Shown here piece by piece: positions 33,296-46,079 of a stretch of 64,000 nucleotides of DNA. The notes below the pieces were generated by a model, which saw nothing but the letters and a program-made list of their open reading frames with translations, was not told the origin of the DNA and did no database searches. How positions within the stretch are numbered: position 1 is the stretch's first letter; the number at the start of each line of letters is the position of its first letter. This DNA is from Eulemur rufifrons (Eukaryota > Chordata > Mammalia > Primates > Lemuridae): contig NC_091006.1 of the NCBI RefSeq assembly GCF_041146395.1, positions 9,864,001 through 9,928,000 of the forward strand, given 5' to 3'. The translations under genes and the position numbers were made by a program.

Positions 33296-34116
33296 CATTA
33301 GTTTCCTGTGGCTGCTATAACAAAGTACTATAAACTTAGTGGCTTAAAACGCATCTCGTGAAGTTAAAATCAAAATTTCAACAGGGCTGGTTCCTTTCAG
33401 AGGCTCCAGGGGGAAATCTGTGCCTTGCCTCCAGCTGTGGTGGCTGCCAGCATCCCCCAGCTTGTGGCTGCATCACTCCACTCTGCTTCTGTTTTTTTTT
33501 TATTTTTATTTATTTATTTATTTATTTTGAGACAGAGTCTCACTCTGTTGCCCAGGCTAGAGTGCCACGGCATCAGCCTCGCTCACAGCAACCTCAAACT
33601 CCTGGGCTCAAGCGATCCTCCTGCCTCAGCCTCCGGAGGAGCTGGGACTACAGGCATGCGCCACCATGCCCGGCTAATTTTTCTATATATATTTTTAGCT
33701 GTCCATATAATTTCTCTCTATTTTTTTCTCACTCTTGCTCAGGCTGGTCTCGAACTCCTGAGCTCAAATGATCCACCTGCCTCAGCCTCCCAGAGTGCTA
33801 GGATTACAGGCGTGAGCCACTGCGCCTGGCCTCCAGCCTGCTCCTGTGGCCTTCTCATACATTCATATCATCGTATCATCATAGCACCTTCTCTTCCCTC
33901 TGCTTCTTTCCTACAAGGGTCCTGTGATTACATTTAGGGCCCACCCAGATAACGCAGGGTCATCTCCTCATCTCATGCCCCTGAAGCTCCAGATGCCGCA
34001 CTTCATCACATCCAAACAGTCTCTTTTGCCACATATGGTCATGTTCACAAGTTCCAGGGTTCAGACCTGGACATCTTTTGTGGGGAGTGGGGTATATCCA
34101 GCCTGCCACAAGGTGA
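33294..34116 (-). mobile_element. MLT1-like LTR, antisense, interrupted by Alu
   Basis: Left part 33294-33491 ('gcattagtttcctgtggctg', 'ctataacaaagtactataaa') and right part 33832-34116 ('tcctgtgattacatttaggg', 'tttgtggggagtgg') flank the Alu. Confidence 0.6.
33492..33831 (-). mobile_element. Alu, antisense, with (TTTA)n tail
   Basis: The tail has decayed to ttttta / (ttta)n at 33492-33528, then the full Alu with expanded linker (ctgtccatataatttctctc) and ends at cgcctggcc. Confidence 0.95.
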
Positions 34117-34119
34117 GAC

Positions 34120-34450
34120 CTGGGATATCAGAGGAGCAGGGCAGGGAGTTGACTGGGAAGAGAGTTTCAAGCAGAAAGTGCAGTCTGTGCACAGGCCAGG
34201 AGGCAGAAAAGCAGGTTCAAGGCCAGTGCAGCACTGGGAGTCAGCAAGGGGAGCATGGACGACGGGAGGGAGAGAGGGGACTGGGACTGAGCAGGGCCTT
34301 GTGGGCCAAGGTGAGGACTTTGGCCATCACCCCATGTGAGGTGGGAGCCACAGAGGGCTCTAAGCAGAGGCTGGACAGGCCCTGACTCAGGTTCCCCCAG
34401 GATCCTCTGGCTGCCGGACGGGAAGGGACCATGGGGGCAGAGTTGTGCTG
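34120..34450 (-). repeat. L2 LINE, antisense
   Basis: 'gcagtctgtgcacaggccag', 'gggccttgtgggccaaggtg', 'aggactttggccatcacccc' and 'gctctaagcagaggctggac' follow the antisense L2 order. Confidence 0.75.
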
Positions 34451-35470
34451 TGAGGAACGAGAAGAGCCAGGGGTCTCCAAGTCTGGGCCTGCGCAGCTGC
34501 AAGGATGGAGCTGCGTTTCTGAGGCAGGAAGGCTGCAGGCGGGGCAGGAGGTGGGAACAGGACATGGTCCATGTAAGGGGCCAGTGAGCAGGGAGCTCGC
34601 CTGGACCCCCAGGCGTGCAGCCTCCGGGTGGGAAGTTGGCAACAAGTTGCGGGCTGTGGTTTTCACCCACCTCGTGGGGCCCCTCATCCTCTCCCCCGAC
34701 TTCCCCTCATGCCCCGGTGGAGCCGGCCTTGTTTTGTTTCCCTCCCGTCATCCGTTTTATGATGGGGAAGGCTGGTTTTCCCCTAACCCAGCAGACACCT
34801 CTTCCCTCTGCGAGTCCCTGACCCTCCCACCTCGGGAAGCCCCGAGCGGGCCTCCTAGAATGTCCCGGCAGGATGGGGCCTCTGCCACCCATTCATCCAG
34901 CCAGATGGGCCCCGAAAGGGGAAGTGGGTCACCCACAGTCACCCGGCACGCGGTCAACTCAGGACTTCAGGGTCTTGTCTCCTCGATGCCCCACCACAGC
35001 CCTGGGAGGCTTTCCACGCACGTTTCCCACTCTTCCCACATTTCACACGAGAAAACGGGGGCTCTGAGACAGTACCACACTCACCCAAGACACTCCACAG
35101 AAGGGGTGTGGGGATTTGAACCCAGGTCCCCACAGAACCATGTCCCTGTTGTAAGCTCAGAGAAGACAAGGGGGAATAGAACCTGGCCCTGGCCTCCCGG
35201 ATCCAGAGGGACAACAGCCTCGTCCCCAGATAATAATGGCCCGGCAGTGGTCAGGGCTGAGACAGGGGAGCCCAGGAGCCTGTGGGAGCTTAGAGGGGGC
35301 ACCTGACCCAGCCTGGGGTCAGGGAGGGCTTCCTGGAGGAGGGGACAGCTCAGCTAAGATCTAGAGGTTGAGTGGGAGTTACCGGGTGGAAATGGTCCAG
35401 GGAGAGGGGACAGTATGTGCAAAGGCCCCAGGTTAAGAAGGAGCCTAGGGGCTTCTAAATCTGACCATGT
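34451..35470. other. Intergenic, GC-rich; one long open frame without support
   Basis: A 291-codon + frame spans 34431-35306, starting inside the L2. It has no splice context, no recognised domain and low-complexity composition. A MIR-like part sits at 34900-35140. The 35300-35440 stretch ('gagggcttcctggaggaggg') is antisense L2. Confidence 0.4.
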
Positions 35471-35780
35471 CCCTCCCCTGATTAAACCCTCCTATGGCTG
35501 CCCTGGCAAACTCTTTAGCTTGGCATTCATTCATTCATTCATTCAATAAAATCTGGAGTACACAGCCAGTATCAGGACCTGTGGGGACATTGCTGTGACC
35601 ACAACAGCCCTACTGAACTACGACCCTGACATGGGGATCAGGGAGGGGCTCTTGATGTAGGAGACATCTACTTCAAGACCCAAAGGAGGAGTAGGAGAGA
35701 TGCCGGGGAAGAGGCAGGGAAGGGTGTTTCAAGCAGAGGGAACAGCCTGTGCAAAAACCTGAAGGTAAGTTCTGAGTGTG
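35471..35780. repeat. L2 fragments in both orientations
   Basis: 35480-35530 ('attaaaccctcctatggctg') is + strand. (attc)n at 35525-35546 leads into antisense L2 ending 'gggaacagcctgtgcaaaaa'. They may represent two separate insertions. Confidence 0.55.
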
Positions 35781-36009
35781 ACACCTTTGCAAAGCTGCTG
35801 GTTGTTCTCTGGTCATTGGGGCTCCGCTCTCCCCCAGCTCTGGCTGGACAGCGCGGCCCGCAGCAGCCGCTAGGTGGTGCCAGTACACCACCAGCCAGGT
35901 CCTTGCTGACCAAAGCGGGGTCAGGCCCAGAGCTGGGCAGAACTGCCGCCGAGTCAGGAGAACGAATCCTCCCTGTCGTTCGGTCCTGGCTCTCTGGTTA
36001 GGCACCCTG

Positions 36010-36440
36010 GGGCTACTCCACTCCCAAGCTCAGGAGAGAGCTGGCTGGGCTGCAGCACCTCGGACTGGAATCTCGGACTGGAGCACCTTGTCCCCCGCTT
36101 CAGACAGGGGGATTCTTACCTTCCTCGTCAGACTAGCACGTTCTTTGTCTCCTCCATCTGTTCAAGGGGCTCCCCAATTCCATCATTAGTTCGGAAGCTT
36201 GTCAGCTCCCCCAGGAGGATTGGGAGCCCCTCAACACCCTCATCAGGTCTCCCTCATCAGAACGGTCCCTCCCCGTCTTCCCCGACAGACCGGAAGTCCA
36301 GAGCAGATACTTGTTCTTGCTCCACGGACCTGGGGCTTCCTACCTTCTCCATTTGGAGAAGGGATTGGGAAATCTTGTCCCCCTCATCAGATTGAAGACC
36401 CCCTTGTCTCCCTGTTAGACCAGAGGGGAAGACTCCTCTG
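36010..36440 (-). repeat. Degenerate minisatellite, same family as CEACAM16 introns
   Basis: Units with 'cttcctcgtcagactagcac', 'tctcctccatctgttcaagg', 'ccctcatcaggtctccc' and 'tccccctcatcagattgaag' match the tccatcagactggga core seen at 21.4-22.7 kb. Confidence 0.65.
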
Positions 36441-36869
36441 CCTTTGCAAACGTTTCCGGGTCCTTATTACATCCATGGAAGGAAGCACACCCATTTTACC
36501 AAGAGGGAAACTGAGGCACGGAGAAGGGAAGCACCACTGCACCGTCGAGCTGCAGATGCCACCCCCTCCGCCTTTTCCCCCTTCTCTGCACCTGCCCTCC
36601 CTGTCCCTGGGCCCTAGGTAACTCCCCTGGCACCGGGAGTAGGGGAATTTTGCCCCGCCAGCCTCTGCAGCGCTTGCCTGCCCTTATCGGCGCCAGCAGG
36701 GCCCGGGGTTAAAGTCCAGCGCCAGCTTGGGGCTCGAAGTGGATAGGGAGGGGGGAGTGTCGGCCCAGCCCAGAACGGGGACTCCCCGAGGTCAAGCCCT
36801 CAGGGCTGGGAGGATAGGGGCTGGGCAGGGCCGCATCCCTGGGGCGGGGGACAAGCTGTGTGGTTTTGC

Positions 36870-37110
36870 ATCTGGACTCGGTTTCCCCAGCTGTAAGGAT
36901 TAGGGACTGTGAACGTGTAAACGCTCTGGAGTCAGAATTCAGAAGTTTGAATGCTAGCTCCCGTACCCTGCTGCGTGACATCTGGGGCCAGCAAGTGTGT
37001 CTCTCCCAGCCAGCCTCCGTTTCCCCAGCTGTGGAATGGGGATACCTCACTGGGTGGTGGTGAAGGCTCCATGAGTTGAGACAGTGGCTGGCAGGCACTG
37101 GAGTCAGCAT
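36870..37110 (+). repeat. MIR SINE
   Basis: 'gaattcagaagtttgaatgc', 'cagcctccgtttccccagct' and 'gtggaatggggatacctcac' are the MIR core. Confidence 0.6.
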
Positions 37111-37179
37111 GGAAAGTGGCCTCCTAGATCTCTGGAATTTATCCTCTCCGCCCCGCCCTCCTAGACCCTCCTCCTGACC

Positions 37180-38410
37180 CGGGCCACCTGCTCTCTTGCT
37201 GCACAGCTGCTCTCCCGGCCTCTGGACTCTTCTTCCACCACAGCCAGAGGAGTCTTCCCAAAACCCAGCCCTGACTCCTGCTCGGCACCTGCTGTGGCTC
37301 CCCAGTGCCCCCGGGAGAAAGCCCAAGTGCGGCACCACAGCCACAGGCCCTTTAGGCGCTGTGCAGCCTGCCCACCGCTTGGCTCCACCCTCCTTTCTGG
37401 CTTTCTAATACATCCCTTGCCCAGCAACGTCAAACACTTGCCCACCGCCTTCCAGTCTCAGCTCAAACATCGCCACCCAGGGAGGCTTCCCTGATCTCCT
37501 CTCGGTCCTCCCTCTCCTGGCTCCCCCTACTTCTCCGCAAGCCCCGCCACAGATAGAAGTGAAGATATATCTGTATGTCTCCACTCGCTGGACTTGTGAG
37601 ACCAGTGAAGACAGGGCCAGTGCTGTCCTGGTCACCCCTTTGTCCCCCGTGTCCAGCCGGGCAGGAATGCCACAAATGTTTGTCTGATTTATTTGGAAGC
37701 TCCACCTTCAAAATACTCCCTGAATCCAGCCACTGCTCCCGTCTCAAATGCCCCCACCCTGGTCCAGCTACCATCACCGACAGCCTGGACCATGTGGTCA
37801 CCTTCTCCATGTTTTCCCTGCCTGGGTCCTCACCCACCAAAGTCTGTTCCCCACAGGCAACCTGAGGGATCCTGTGAAAACCTAAGTCAGATTGTGCCCC
37901 TTCCCTGCTCAGAACCCTCCATGGCTCCCATCTCCCCCTGTGTAAAAGCCAAAGTCCCTGTAGTGGTTCACAAGACCCTGAATGATCTTCTTGCCACCCC
38001 TGTCTCCCCAGTGTCCCTTCCACCCTCCCCCTTGTTCAGTCTGCTCCAGCCCCACTGGCCTCAAACAGCCAGTACAGCCTACCTCAGGGCCTTTGCACTA
38101 CCTTTGCACCCTCTGCCTGGAACCTCTTCCCCAGATGCCTGCATGGCTCCTCCCCTCCCCTCCTTCCAGTCTCAGCCCAAACGTCACTCCCTGTAGGAGC
38201 CTCCCTTGACGGCTGGATTTAAACAACAGCCTCCACTCCCCACCTCTCCCCCAGTCCCCTGCCAGCTTTATTTTTCTCGGTAGCAAATGCCTGACATTGG
38301 CTATTATTTCCCTTGTCTTGTTAACTATCTCCCAGACTAGACTGGGACTCCCTGAGGGCAGGAACCTTATTTGTTCAATACCAGAGCAAAGCCTGGTATT
38401 GAATGGATTG
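37180..38410 (+). repeat. Two consecutive L2 copies, + strand
   Basis: First copy about 37180-37690 ('tcaaacatcgccacccaggg', 'aggaatgccacaaatgtttg'). Second about 37700-38410 ('cctcagggcctttgcactac', 'tctgcctggaacctcttccc', 'ccctgagggcaggaaccttat'). Possibly one duplicated or two adjacent insertions. Confidence 0.7.
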
Positions 38411-38749
38411 TATGTGTTTATTTTGAAGAGGTAAGACATTCACAAGTTCCCAAATTCAAAAGGTACAAAAGGGCAGTGAAAAGTCGCCTACCCACCATGA
38501 CTCCCACCCTCCCTCCCCAGTCCTGTTCCCATCTCCCAGTTTCTGATCTTACCAGTGTCTTGTGTTTTGTTCCAGAGACAGTTTGCACACTTACAAGAAA
38601 GTATGCACATACCTGTCTTCGCCCTTCTCTCTTTATGCAAACCTCGAAGTCTTCTTCCTTCTGTTTCCCCCGAACAATATATCTGGAAGATCACACCCCA
38701 TCAGCACCAGAAAAGCCTCCTCATTCTTTTTCTTAAAGTATTTTAAATC

Positions 38750-39058
38750 TTTTTTTTTTTTTTTTTTTTTTCTTTTTTGAGACAGGGTCTCACTCTGTCA
38801 CCCTGGCTAGGCAGTGGCACCATCATAGCTCACTGCAACTTAGAACTCCTGAGCTCAAGTGATCCTCCTGCCCTCAGCCTCCCAAGTAGCTGGGACTACA
38901 GGTGTGCACCACCACACCCAGCCAATTTTTCTGTTTTTTGAAGAGACAGGGGTTTCGCTTTTGCTCAGGCTGGTCTTGAACTCCTGGCCCCAAGCAATTC
39001 TCCTGCCTCGGACTCCCAGAGGGCTAGGATTACAGGCATGAGCCGCCATAAGCCCCAG
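38750..39058 (-). mobile_element. Alu (older, J-like), antisense
   Basis: Poly-T from 38750, 'gagacagggtctcactctgtc', no expanded linker; 5' end near 39058. A poly-T at 39067-39082 follows. Confidence 0.85.
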
Positions 39059-39397
39059 GCTTCGTTCTTTTTTTTTTTTTTTCAAACAGCTGCATGCATG
39101 ATGTCAACTGGTGGAAAGAGCTCTTGTCCCAGTTGTTATTACATTTCGGGAGTGATGTGACTTTGTGGCCAAGAGCTCAGCCCCATCTCACAAACCTGGA
39201 CTCACATCATAGCTCTGCAACCAGAACTCCCACGGGCTGCCGGTGGGAATGCAAACCAGAGAGGCCACTTTGGAAGACGGTTTGCCAATTTCCTGCAAGC
39301 TTAAATATACATTTCCCATAGATCCCAGAAATTTTAGCCCTCAGTATTTTCCCAAGAGTAATGAAAACCTGTGTTCACACAAAAATCTGTAGCGCAT

Positions 39398-39744
39398 TTT
39401 TTTTTTTTGAAGGGGTGAGGAGGGGTGTTCAGTTGCCTTGTTTTTGTTGAGACAGAGTCTCCCCCGTCACCCCAGGTAGAGTGCAGTGGTGTCATTGTAG
39501 CTCACTGCTACCTCCAACTCATAGGCTCTAAGCGATCCTCCTGCCTCCACTTCCCAGGTAGCTGGGACTACAGGTGCACACTGCAACACTCAACTGGGTT
39601 TTGTTTTCTTTTTTATCTTTCTTTTTAGTAGAGATGGGGTCTCAACTCTTGCTCAGGCTAGTCTCGAACTCCTGAACTCAAGCGATCCTCCCGCCTCGGC
39701 CTCCCAGAGTGCTAGGATTACAGGCATAAATGGCCATGCCTGGA
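39398..39744 (-). mobile_element. Alu, antisense
   Basis: Flanked by a ctgtagcgcattttt / ctgtagcacgttttt duplication (39389- and 39745-). Inserted in the old L1. Confidence 0.9.
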
Positions 39745-40278
39745 CTGTAGCACGTTTTTATACCAGCTCTAATCGTCATTGCCAACAATTGGAAACAACC
39801 CAAATTATCCTTCATCTGGTAGATGGATGAGTGAGCTATGGTCCACCCACACAGTGGACTACTACTCAGCCATGAAAAGGAACAGCTACTGATACACACA
39901 CCCCACAACATGGATGAATCTTAAATGCATTAGGCGGAGTAAAAGAAGCTACACTCAAAAACTACATTATGCTATTTACAAGACATTTTGGAAAAGTGGC
40001 AAAATTATAGGGACAGAAAACAGATCTGTGGTTGCCAAGGCAATGTGGGGGAGGATGTGACATGAGGGGATTTGGGGGTGGTGAGACTTCTCTGTACTTT
40101 GATTTTGGTGATAGCTACACAACACTATGTATGTGTCAAGGCTGATAGAACTGTATACTGAGAAGAGTGAATTTTACTGTAGGCAAATTCATCAATGAAT
40201 TTTTTAAGGACTACCTACTGTATGATCCCAAATATTTGTCATTTCAGACAAACAAAATTATAAGGATAAGAAAACAGA

Positions 40279-40702
<424 letters not shown>

Positions 40703-41229
40703 TTATGACTGTTCACGTGTATCAGAACTTATCCAACGTACAATGGGTGTATTTTATCATGTGTAACTTATACCTCAATAAAGTTGATTTTTAAAATCTT
40801 CCCACTCACTGGCCGTGTGACCTTAGACAAATGTCCTAACCTTCCTGTGTCTTGGGTAGAGGGGGAGGGAGGCGGGGGAGGGGGGAACGCTGCTGACCGA
40901 GGGTGGGTGCTGAGGTCTCAGCTCTCAGTGTGGGGACACGCAAGAAATGTTTGCAAACAAAACAGAAGGGCTTTATGAGCTTTTAGGGTGGAACTGGCGA
41001 CAAAGACCTGAGCTGTTGACAATGGCTCCTGTGTCTCAGGAGGGCAGGTCCTTGGCTGAGCACTGTCTGTGCCCAACCTGCATCCCTTTGAAACATCAGG
41101 CACTCCTTTGCTGACCTGGAAAAGTGAGCAGAGCCGTCCCCGGGTCCCCAAAAGATGGCATCAGGGCACACAATTAAGAGCATTGTAAGGAGACTTTCAA
41201 TAGTCAGATGGGCTTGACAGCCCTGTTCC

Positions 41230-41880
41230 ACGAGGTCTCTGCTTTTTGGGGCAGTGCTGGGTACACACAGCTCCAGGCCTGCCCTCTCAAGCTCACACAT
41301 GGGTGAGACTGGCTTGTCCCCAGACAGTGACAACCCAGAATGGTTGGGGCTGAGATCAGGGAGCCCAGAGGGGTACAGAAATCAGGGAGGGCTTCCTGGA
41401 GGAGGCTGAAGCCTGCCGTGTTTCTTGAACACTTACTCTGTGCCCCAGATTGCATCTTGGAAGAAAAGGCATGGTTTTGAGGCTGAAGTGAAAAGGCTGT
41501 GTCTGGCAGCAGGGTGCGGGGGGGCCGCGGGGGGAGGCAGAGGCCTTGGCTAAGAGGCAGGGAGGGGTGTGGGTGGGGTGGGGGGTACATGAGGCAGGAG
41601 GGAGGTGGTGCCTGGTCCAGGGCGGGGGGTGCGAGTACAGGTTGGGGTCCGAGGCAGGAGCCTGGATTTTCTCCCACTGACGGCCCAGGAGGGAGCAGCT
41701 TCCTCAGGATCCGTCCACGTGCACAGGGAGGAGGCTGGGAAGGCCCATGGGGAGCCCGTGGGAATCAGCAAGGTCTAGAAGAGTTGCATGGGGGAGGGAC
41801 CGGGGTGATGAGACCTGGGCCCAGACGCCTTTCTCTTCTCAGTTCCTACTCCGAACTAGAAGGCCTTGGCCGGTGCAGCT
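41230..41880 (-). repeat. Degraded L2-like, antisense, GC-rich
   Basis: 'gggagggcttcctggaggag', 'ttgaacacttactctgtgcc' and 'gaggagagttgcatggg'-type blocks. Weak. Confidence 0.4.
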
Positions 41881-42059
41881 TCCTGGTTTCTAAAAGCCTA
41901 CGACAGTGAGTCTTAGGTTTGCCAAGGATGCATTTTTATCCTTCTTTCATTTCTCACATCCTCTGATCTGATCATTTTTAATTCTTAAATTCTATTCATC
42001 TTTGCTCCTGAAGTTTTGTAATTACAGATTTCTTCAATCCTTTGATCCTTTGATTCTAG

Positions 42060-42380
42060 GATTCATTCATCCAGTAAATACTTATCAGGCCTCTGTTCTG
42101 TTCTAGATATCAGGGATACAGAGAGAACAAAAATACGAAAATCTCACCTTCAGAGAAACTGCGTTTACTGAGCGCTCATTACACACCAGGCTCCACGCCA
42201 GGCACACACGTAACATCACCTACCTGGTGCGTTAGAGACTTCTATTATCCCCATTATTCAAATAAGGAAACTGAGGCACGGGGTTCTGGAATCCCTTGCT
42301 CCCTAAAAGTCTGGGATTCTAGAATTCTTTGTGCTTCAGATTCTAGGATTCTAGAATTCTTTGTCCTTAAGATTCTTGTA
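42060..42380 (+). repeat. MIR/L2 remnant and TTCTAGAAT-rich stretch
   Basis: 42150-42290 is MIR ('actgagcgctcattacacac', 'aataaggaaactgaggcacg'). 42290-42380 repeats 'gattctagaattctttgt'. Similar short motifs lie in CEACAM16 intron 3. Confidence 0.5.
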
Positions 42381-42399
42381 TGCCTGGATTCAAGTGGAC

Positions 42400-43360
<961 letters not shown>

Positions 43361-44180
43361 AAGGCTTTCTTTAATCCCACAATTGCAAATCTCTCTGTTC
43401 CTCAGATGACTTGGCTCAACAGGGGACAAAATTTCTGAGCCCCTGCTTGGAGGAGGCAGCAGGAACCCATGAGAAGAGAATTTGGGATCTGAAACACGCA
43501 ACACAATTTGACTTTCCCAGAAGTGGGCAAATGGGCTGTGACTCTGTGTGACCACAGGGGGTTGAAGGGACAAATTCTGGGGTGATTTTAAGGATGATGT
43601 TCAAGGCGGAGGCCAGGCCGCAAGCCAAGCTCCCACCCCCACCTCCTGCAGAGCGTGACAACAGTAAGAGCCCATCTATTCCATTTCTCCCCAGCCAGCC
43701 CGTAGCCAGTCACTCCCTGGAGGGCAAGTGCCACCTCAGCAACACCCAGGCCAGCCTCATACTTTCCGGATGTGAAAACTGAGCCTGCCCGGGGTTGCTT
43801 GGCTGTGAGGCTGCCATGCCAGGATTTGCTCCCGGCTCACAGCCAGCTGATTCCATGGGGATGAGGCAGGGGACACAGGCCAGCCCTGTCCCCAATATCG
43901 TGGGAATATGTTGGAGGGTGGGGGTGGCCCCAACTGGGACAGCAGTTGAGGACAAAGGAGGTGAGTCCACGGCCCTGGCTCAAATGAGGAAGGGCCTGCT
44001 GCGACCTTGGCTTTCTCAGGAGCCTGAGGGACTTTTGTATCTGTATTTTTAGGCCCTGGTGGCCACAGGGGAGGTTGTGGCCTTGGGCGGGGGAGGCACC
44101 GACTTCCAGGGAAAAGGCTGGAGTTTCAGGAAAGGTACTGTCCCTTCCTCCTGCACAGGCTCCATGCTCTGCCCTGCTGG
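43361..44180. other. Intergenic unique sequence
   Basis: No gene or repeat recognised. Confidence 0.35.
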
Positions 44181-44189
44181 GGTGGGCTT

Positions 44190-45130
44190 GGGAGGGGGGG
44201 CTCCCAGTTCAATGCGAGAGGCTTGCCCCCCCTCAGGGAGTGGCTAGGCTGATGGAGGAGGCATGGTTACCCAACTCGGGGCTCAAGAAGTAACCATTAA
44301 TCTGATGAAAGAGGCAGACTCCAGCTTCTTCCTAGAATTCATAGTTCCTAGTCCAATATCGGGGACAAAGGGTTTTTTTTGGAGACAGAGTCTCGCTCTG
44401 TTGCCCAGGCTAGAGTGCCATGGTGTCAGCCTAGCTCACAGCAACCTCAAACTCCTGAGCTCAGGCGATCCTCCTGCCTCGGCCTCCCAGAGTGCTAGTA
44501 TTACAGGTGTGAGCCACCGAGCCCAGCCCTGGGTACAAAGCTTAATCTCATTCTCACAGTGCTCCCGGTTGGATGGAAGATTCAAGCTTCACAACTCAGG
44601 GAGCTCTAGTCTGACGGAGGAGGCAGGACCCAGAGCCCCTCGGAGAACGTCAGTATGATGGCAGAGGCATGCCTGCTATCTTCAGGAAGCTCTAATCTAG
44701 TCTAATGCTCATCTAAATGTCCCCTGGCGGAACAGAGAGAGGCAAAATTGCTCCCCCCGATTGAGACAGACGAGGGAGGCATGCTGCCCCATCTTCAGGA
44801 AACTCCTAGTCTAACGGGAGGCATGTCCCAGCCACTCGCCCGGGGCAGTTCCAAGTCTGATAGGAGAGGCATCACACACTTTTAGAGATATCTCATCCGT
44901 GGAGAAGTCGCCCTGTCACCCTCAGGGAGATCCTGACCTGGTGGAGGAGGAAGATGTCTATGCAAACCCACGAGGAGCTCCTACCCTGATCAGGAACATG
45001 GCCACACCTTGGGGTCCTCCCGGTCTGATGACAGAGGCCTTCCTCACCCTTGGGGCGCGACAGTCCGATGAGTGAGGCACTGCCCTCCCCTGCCAGTGCC
45101 TCCTTTCTCGGGCCTCCTCAGTCCTCTCTG
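44190..45130 (+). repeat. Degenerate minisatellite, + orientation
   Basis: Units such as 'tgatggaggaggcatggtta', 'ctctagtctgacggaggagg', 'ctcctagtctaacgggaggc' and 'ccaagtctgataggagaggc' at roughly 50-70-base spacing. Same core as the 20.05-20.87 kb array. An Alu fragment interrupts it at 44372-44527. Confidence 0.65.
44372..44527 (-). mobile_element. Internally deleted Alu, antisense
   Basis: Starts 'ggagacagagtctcgctctg' and passes straight from 'ctgagctcaggcgatcctcc' to 'tcggcctcccagagtgctag', so the two monomers are fused by a deletion. Confidence 0.8.
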
Positions 45131-46079
45131 GAAGACGGAATGAGCTGGGCAAGGGGCTTCCCCTCGCCGTCTTCGTGGTGAATCCTGGAATCAGGGAACT
45201 TCTACAGGAGGACACCACGGTTCCCCAGCCCTGGGACTTCCCTTTACTTGTCAACCCAAGTCCAGGGCCTCACTGGGACTTAGACATGCCAGCCCTGCAG
45301 ATCCGAGCTCACCTATCACCCCGGCCCCACGACACCACCTGGTTATTTCCTGTCCCCAGGGCGTCAGGCCCTCTAGGGGGGCTTTCCACGCCTGGCCTTG
45401 CCAGTGTCCTCCCCTGGGAGGGAGGAGTCCATCCCCACCTTACAGGCGAAGCTCGGAGGGCGAGGCCCTGCCGGAGCCGCACGGCCGGTCAGTCTGACCC
45501 CGAGCCCTGGCTCCCTAGGAATGAGGGTGAGGATGACGAAGGCAGCCTTCACTCCTCCAGGCAACTGCGCCAAATCACTGAATTTTCTCAGCCATCGTGT
45601 TATGCTCATCGTCACCTTCCATGCCTTGGGGGGGAAACTGAGGCCCAGAGAAGATGAGAATGTGGCAGAGCCAATACTCACAGTCAGTTTGTCTGACTCC
45701 AAAGCCTGTTGTCACAGGCCGGGTCCTCAAAAAAGCAGATGCTTATACAGAGCCAGGGGTGCAAAATGTTTCTGGGGAGCAACACCGTAGAAAAGAAAGG
45801 CGGGGGGCAGGAGTGGCTGCGATGCCAGCGCCACCGCAGAGCCCCGCAGTGGGCAGAAACGGCCAGACCCTCGGACCCCAGCCGGCTCAGTCATTGGCAG
45901 GAAGCTGCCCAGGGGACCGGTCCCAGCTGGCAACCTGAGGGGGACCTCGAAGGAGCCTGCTGCCGGAGGCCATCAGCTCTCTGCACGCCTGGCAACGGGG
46001 CCACAAGTCCCTTCTTGAAAGGGGATCTGAGCCGCGTGTCTCTGTGTATTATTCATACTCTACGTGAATAATATCATTT

